Source: JAJECS01 sp965243625 (lineage in GTDB: Bacteria > Chloroflexota > UBA11872). Taken from it: a stretch of 64,000 nt of DNA. The notes beneath the pieces were generated by a model. That model did not search any database and was not told where the DNA came from. It worked only from the letters and a program-made list of their open reading frames with translations. Positions 60,984 through 64,000 of the stretch are shown here, piece after piece; position 1 is the stretch's first letter; each line of letters starts with the position of its first letter. Both the position numbers and the translations under genes were made by a program. The stretch lies in contig CBDEVI010000002.1 of assembly GCA_965243625.1 (NCBI GenBank), forward strand, positions 3,129,868-3,193,867. Direction: 5' to 3'.

Positions 60984-63116
60984 ATGACTTCCAATCAATA
61001 CTGGTGGCCGGATCAGCTGAACCTGAAGGTTCTCCGCCATAACTCTCCGCTATCTGATCCGATGGACAACGACTTCAACTATGCCGAAGCGGTTAAGACA
61101 ATTGATGTCGAAGAGTTGAAGAAAGATATCGAACAAGTAATGACGACGTCGCAGGATTGGTGGCCGGCGGACTACGGTCATTACGGTCCACTTTTCATCC
61201 GCATGACGTGGCACGCGGCGGGCACCTATCGCATCAGCGACGGTCGCGGCGGCGGCGGCTCGGGCCACCAGCGCTTCGCGCCGCTCAACAGCTGGCCGGA
61301 CAACGCCAGCCTCGACAAGGCGCGCCGTTTGCTTTGGCCGGTCAAGCAGAAGTACGGCCGGAGCCTCTCCTGGGCCGACCTCATCATCCTTGCCGGCAAC
61401 TGCGCGCTGGAGTCGATGGGGTTCAAGACCTTTGGCTTTGCTTTCGGCCGCGAGGACGTCTGGGAGGCCGACGAGACCGATTGGGGGTCTGAGGAAACCT
61501 GGCTTGGCGACGAGCGCCACAGCGACGACGGAGAAATCGAGGGACCCTACGGCGCCGACCACATGGGGCTCATCTACGTGAATCCGGAGGGGCCGAACGG
61601 CAACCCCGACCCCCTCGCGGCCGCGAACTACATTCGCAACACGTTCAAGCGCATGGCGATGAACGACGAGGAAACCGTCGCGCTGATCGCCGGCGGACAC
61701 ACGTTCGGCAAGGCGCATGGCGCCGGCGCCGAAAGCAATGTCGGCCCGGAGCCCGAGGGCGCCACGCTCGAGGAGCAAGGGTTCGGCTGGAAGAACAGCC
61801 ACGGCAGCGGCAAGGGCGGCGACACCTTCACCAGCGGCCTGGAGGGTGCGTGGACCAACGACCCCGTGAAGTGGGACAACAACTTCTTCGAGAACCTGCA
61901 CAACCACGAGTGGGAGCTCACCAAGAGCGAGGCCGGCAAATCGCAGTACCAACCCACGAATGCCGCCTCGGTGGCCACCGTGCCCGATGCGCACGATCCC
62001 GCCAAGAAGCACGCGCCGATGATGCTGACGACGGATCTCTCGCTGCGGGAGGACCCGGTGTACGGGCCTATCGCGAAGCGCTTCATGGAGAACTTCGAGG
62101 AGTTCGAGGACGCCTTCGCCAGGGCGTGGTTCAAGCTGATTCACCGCGACATGGGGCCCCGCAGCCGATATCTCGGGCCCCTGGTTCCCACCGAAGCGCT
62201 GCTGTGGCAAGACCCCGTCCCGGAGGTCGACCACGAGCTGATCGGGGCCCCGGAGATCGCCGAGCTCAAGGCGAAGGTCCTCGCCTCGGGACTCTCCGTT
62301 TCCCAGTTGGTCTCGACGGCCTGGGCTGCGGCCGCATCGTTCCGCGGCACCGACAAGCGCGGCGGGGCCAACGGCGCGCGCCTCCGACTTGCGCCGCAAC
62401 GGGATTGGGAAGTCAACGACCCGGACGGCCTCAGCCAGGTGCTGGGAACGCTGGAGCAGATCCAGGCGGGGTTCAACGGCTCGCAGAACGGCGGCGCGAC
62501 AGTCTCGCTGGCCGACTTGATCGTTTTGGCCGGATGCGCGGGCGTCGAGCAGTCGGCCCGGAACGCCGGGCATTACGTGGAGGTCCCATTCGCGCCCGGG
62601 CGCACGGACGCGTCGCAGGAGTGGACCGACGAGGAGTCGTTCGCCGTGCTCGAGCCCACCGCGGACGGATTTCGCAACTACCTCCAGGCGGGGCAGGACG
62701 GCGCGCCGGAGGACTTGCTGGTGGAGCGGGCCTACATGCTCACGCTCACGGCTCCCGAAATGACGGCGCTCGTTGGCGGTCTGCGCGCCCTGGACGCGAA
62801 CACCGGGCAGTCGCAGCACGGAGTCCTCACCGATCGTCCCGGCGCGTTGACCAACGACTTCTTCGTCAATCTGCTTGACATGAGCACCGAGTGGACGGCG
62901 GCCTCCGAGTCCGACGGCGTGTTCGAAGGACGCGATAGCCAGACCGGCGAGGTCAAGTGGACCGGCACGCGGGTGGACCTGGTCTTCGGTTCGAACTCCG
63001 AGCTTCGAGCGCTCGCCGAGGTCTACGCCTGCGACGACGCGCAGGAGACCTTCGTGCGCGACTTCGTGAGCGCCTGGGACAAGGTGATGAGTCTGGATCG
63101 CTACGACCTCGCCTGA
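60984..63116 (+). CDS. katG: catalase-peroxidase KatG
   Basis: KatG (710 residues) decomposes hydrogen peroxide and has peroxidase activity; heme-binding, cytoplasmic. Active-site residues are intact: 'IRMTWHAAGTYR' gives distal Arg73, Trp76 and His77; Tyr198 ('LIYVNPEG') and Met224 ('KRMAMND') complete the Trp-Tyr-Met adduct; proximal His239 is in 'GGHTFGKAHG'. The second, heme-free domain follows ('LADLIVLAGCAGVEQ'). The ATG at 60984 starts the conserved 'QYWWPDQLNLKVL'; an earlier ATG at 60912 adds a non-conserved leader. TATGAT at 60911-60916 is a possible -10. No OxyR or Fur site could be asserted. Confidence 0.97.
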   Translation: MTSNQYWWPDQLNLKVLRHNSPLSDPMDNDFNYAEAVKTIDVEELKKDIEQVMTTSQDWWPADYGHYGPLFIRMTWHAAGTYRISDGRGGGGSGHQRFAPLNSWPDNASLDKARRLLWPVKQKYGRSLSWADLIILAGNCALESMGFKTFGFAFGREDVWEADETDWGSEETWLGDERHSDDGEIEGPYGADHMGLIYVNPEGPNGNPDPLAAANYIRNTFKRMAMNDEETVALIAGGHTFGKAHGAGAESNVGPEPEGATLEEQGFGWKNSHGSGKGGDTFTSGLEGAWTNDPVKWDNNFFENLHNHEWELTKSEAGKSQYQPTNAASVATVPDAHDPAKKHAPMMLTTDLSLREDPVYGPIAKRFMENFEEFEDAFARAWFKLIHRDMGPRSRYLGPLVPTEALLWQDPVPEVDHELIGAPEIAELKAKVLASGLSVSQLVSTAWAAAASFRGTDKRGGANGARLRLAPQRDWEVNDPDGLSQVLGTLEQIQAGFNGSQNGGATVSLADLIVLAGCAGVEQSARNAGHYVEVPFAPGRTDASQEWTDEESFAVLEPTADGFRNYLQAGQDGAPEDLLVERAYMLTLTAPEMTALVGGLRALDANTGQSQHGVLTDRPGALTNDFFVNLLDMSTEWTAASESDGVFEGRDSQTGEVKWTGTRVDLVFGSNSELRALAEVYACDDAQETFVRDFVSAWDKVMSLDRYDLA

Positions 63117-63166
63117 TCTCGGCGGGCGCTCGATCGCCGGCCAACCCGCGGTGGGAAGAGTGAGAA

Positions 63167-63715
63167 GTGGCGAACCAGAGTCAATCGGCTCGCGCTAAGC
63201 GTTCAAGGGCTTCCGGCGTCAAGAATCGACGGATTCTCGGTTGGCGGGAGTGGGCGTCCTTGCCGGGCCTCGGCATTGCCGCCATCAAGGCCAAGCTCGA
63301 CACGGGTGCGAAGACGTCCGCCTTGCACGCGTGGGATCTCAGCCTTCGCACGGTCGAGGGTCGGCAATGGATCCGGTTTCGCGTCCATCCCATGCAGCGC
63401 GACAAGGTCACGTCCGTGGTCTGCGAGGCGCCGGTCAGCGATCAGCGATGGGTCATGAACTCGAGCGGTACCCGCGAGCGTCGATACATCATCACCACGA
63501 ACCTTCAGATTGGTTCCAGCCATTGGCCCATCGAATTGAGCCTGGCCAATCGTGACGCCATGGGGTTCCCCATGATCATCGGCCGGGAGGCCATGCGCGA
63601 CCGCCTGATCGTCGATCCTCACGCCTCATACCGCGCGGGCAGGAAGCCAAAACAAGCCGTCAATGGTCCATCGGAAGATCAGGGCGACCCCAAGGAAGGA
63701 AGGGCGGACACGTGA
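63167..63715 (+). CDS. RimK-associated zinc protease family protein (RimB-like)
   Basis: This 182-residue aspartic-protease-like fold protein (PF05618) has 'REWASLPGLGIAAIKAKLDTGAKTSALHA' with the D-T-G-A-x-T-S motif, then 'RRYIITTNLQIGSSHWPIELSLANRDAMGFPMIIGREAM'. Relatives are encoded next to RimK and cleave or trim poly-glutamate tails added to ribosomal protein S6. The N-terminus is basic and disordered-looking. GTG start; its stop overlaps the rimK GTG (GTGA), supporting a functional pair. Confidence 0.88.
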   Translation: MANQSQSARAKRSRASGVKNRRILGWREWASLPGLGIAAIKAKLDTGAKTSALHAWDLSLRTVEGRQWIRFRVHPMQRDKVTSVVCEAPVSDQRWVMNSSGTRERRYIITTNLQIGSSHWPIELSLANRDAMGFPMIIGREAMRDRLIVDPHASYRAGRKPKQAVNGPSEDQGDPKEGRADT

Positions 63716-64000
63716 GAATCGCAATGCTGGCGCGCAATCCGGATCTCTATAGCCACAAGCGCCTGGTGGAAGCCGCGGAGGCCAGGGGTCACGAGATCGA
63801 CATCATCAACACGACCCAGTGCTACGCCAACATTACCGCCGACCGCCCACAGGTGCTCTACCGGGGCGCCGTCCTTTCCGGCTATGACGCGGTGATTCCG
63901 CGTATCGGTGCGTCGATCACCTTCTACGGGCTGGCGGTGTTGCGCCAGTTCGAGACGATGGGCGTGTGGCCGCTCAACGAATCGGAGGCCATTGGTCGCG
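63712..64000 (+). CDS. rimK: RimK-type alpha-L-glutamate ligase, N-terminal fragment
   Basis: The first 96 codons are present and the window edge cuts the gene. 'MRIAMLARNPDLYSHKRLVEAAEARGHEIDIINTTQCYANI' and 'YDAVIPRIGASITFYGLAVLRQFETMGVWPLNESEAI' match the pre-ATP-grasp domain of RimK, which adds glutamate to the C-terminus of ribosomal protein S6. The ATP-grasp domain lies outside. The GTG overlaps the upstream protease stop. Confidence 0.93.
   Translation, partial: MRIAMLARNPDLYSHKRLVEAAEARGHEIDIINTTQCYANITADRPQVLYRGAVLSGYDAVIPRIGASITFYGLAVLRQFETMGVWPLNESEAIGR

Overview
The window is high-GC, gene-dense bacterial chromosome with no rRNA, tRNA, CRISPR array or insertion sequence that I can see. 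The organism is most likely an uncultivated member of Chloroflexota. The reasons are a four-part FGAM synthase layout with small PurL plus PurS and PurQ, many GTGA/ATGA stop-start overlaps, and a peptide-binding protein carrying an N-terminal 'LGF..LENE..W.KADNW' domain that I associate with Chloroflexota. This placement is inference from gene content, not a phylogeny.

Region 1 (1-2.5 kb, + strand) is the tRNA t6A cluster tsaE (cut by the window edge), tsaB, rimI, tsaD. Region 2 (2.5-26.9 kb, - strand) is one long run transcribed right to left: PHP phosphoesterase, lon, mreB, mreC, mreD, mrdA (PBP2), rodA, thrB, guaA, purD, purB, purC, purS, purQ, purL, purF, purM, purN, purH, glgA. It holds every step from PRPP to IMP except the PurE/PurK carboxylation, plus GMP synthase, joined to the rod-shape elongasome genes. 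Nearly every junction is a 1-10 bp overlap or a gap of a few bases. Breaks where transcription could restart lie upstream of mreB (about 110 bp) and purF (144 bp).

Region 3 (27-40 kb) is a patchwork on both strands: Nudix hydrolase, metal-dependent cyclase, GNAT protein, an orphan fused OppB-OppC permease, an HD hydrolase, a fused LutB-LutA iron-sulfur protein, pyruvate kinase, amidohydrolase plus Rieske ferredoxin, a TolB-like lipoprotein, and a metallophosphoesterase coupled to a methyltransferase. Region 4 (40.5-47.8 kb, - strand) is a complete branched-chain amino-acid type ABC transporter in the order livK-livH-livM-livG-livF, preceded by cupin, 3-hydroxyisobutyrate-dehydrogenase-like and small unknown genes.

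Region 5 (47.9-64 kb) is accessory and regulatory. It holds a FIST sensor protein, a repeat-rich intergenic stretch, a two-domain peptide-binding lipid-independent secreted protein, a tandem pair of receivers (one fused to a PP2C phosphatase), a VOC protein, a DHA2 drug-efflux pump with its TetR repressor and a clear palindromic operator, two tandem ERG4/ERG24 sterol-reductase-like membrane proteins, an amidohydrolase, a DUF1801 protein, katG, and the start of a zinc-protease/RimK pair. Dispersed palindromic repeats occur twice, near 49 kb and 56.6 kb.

The most unusual protein-level signals are these: Lon has Ala at the position of the catalytic serine with Ser one residue later; glycogen synthase has Trp in place of the Lys of KTGGL; the OppB-OppC permease fusion has a degenerate second EAA loop; and LivH carries a large membrane insertion.
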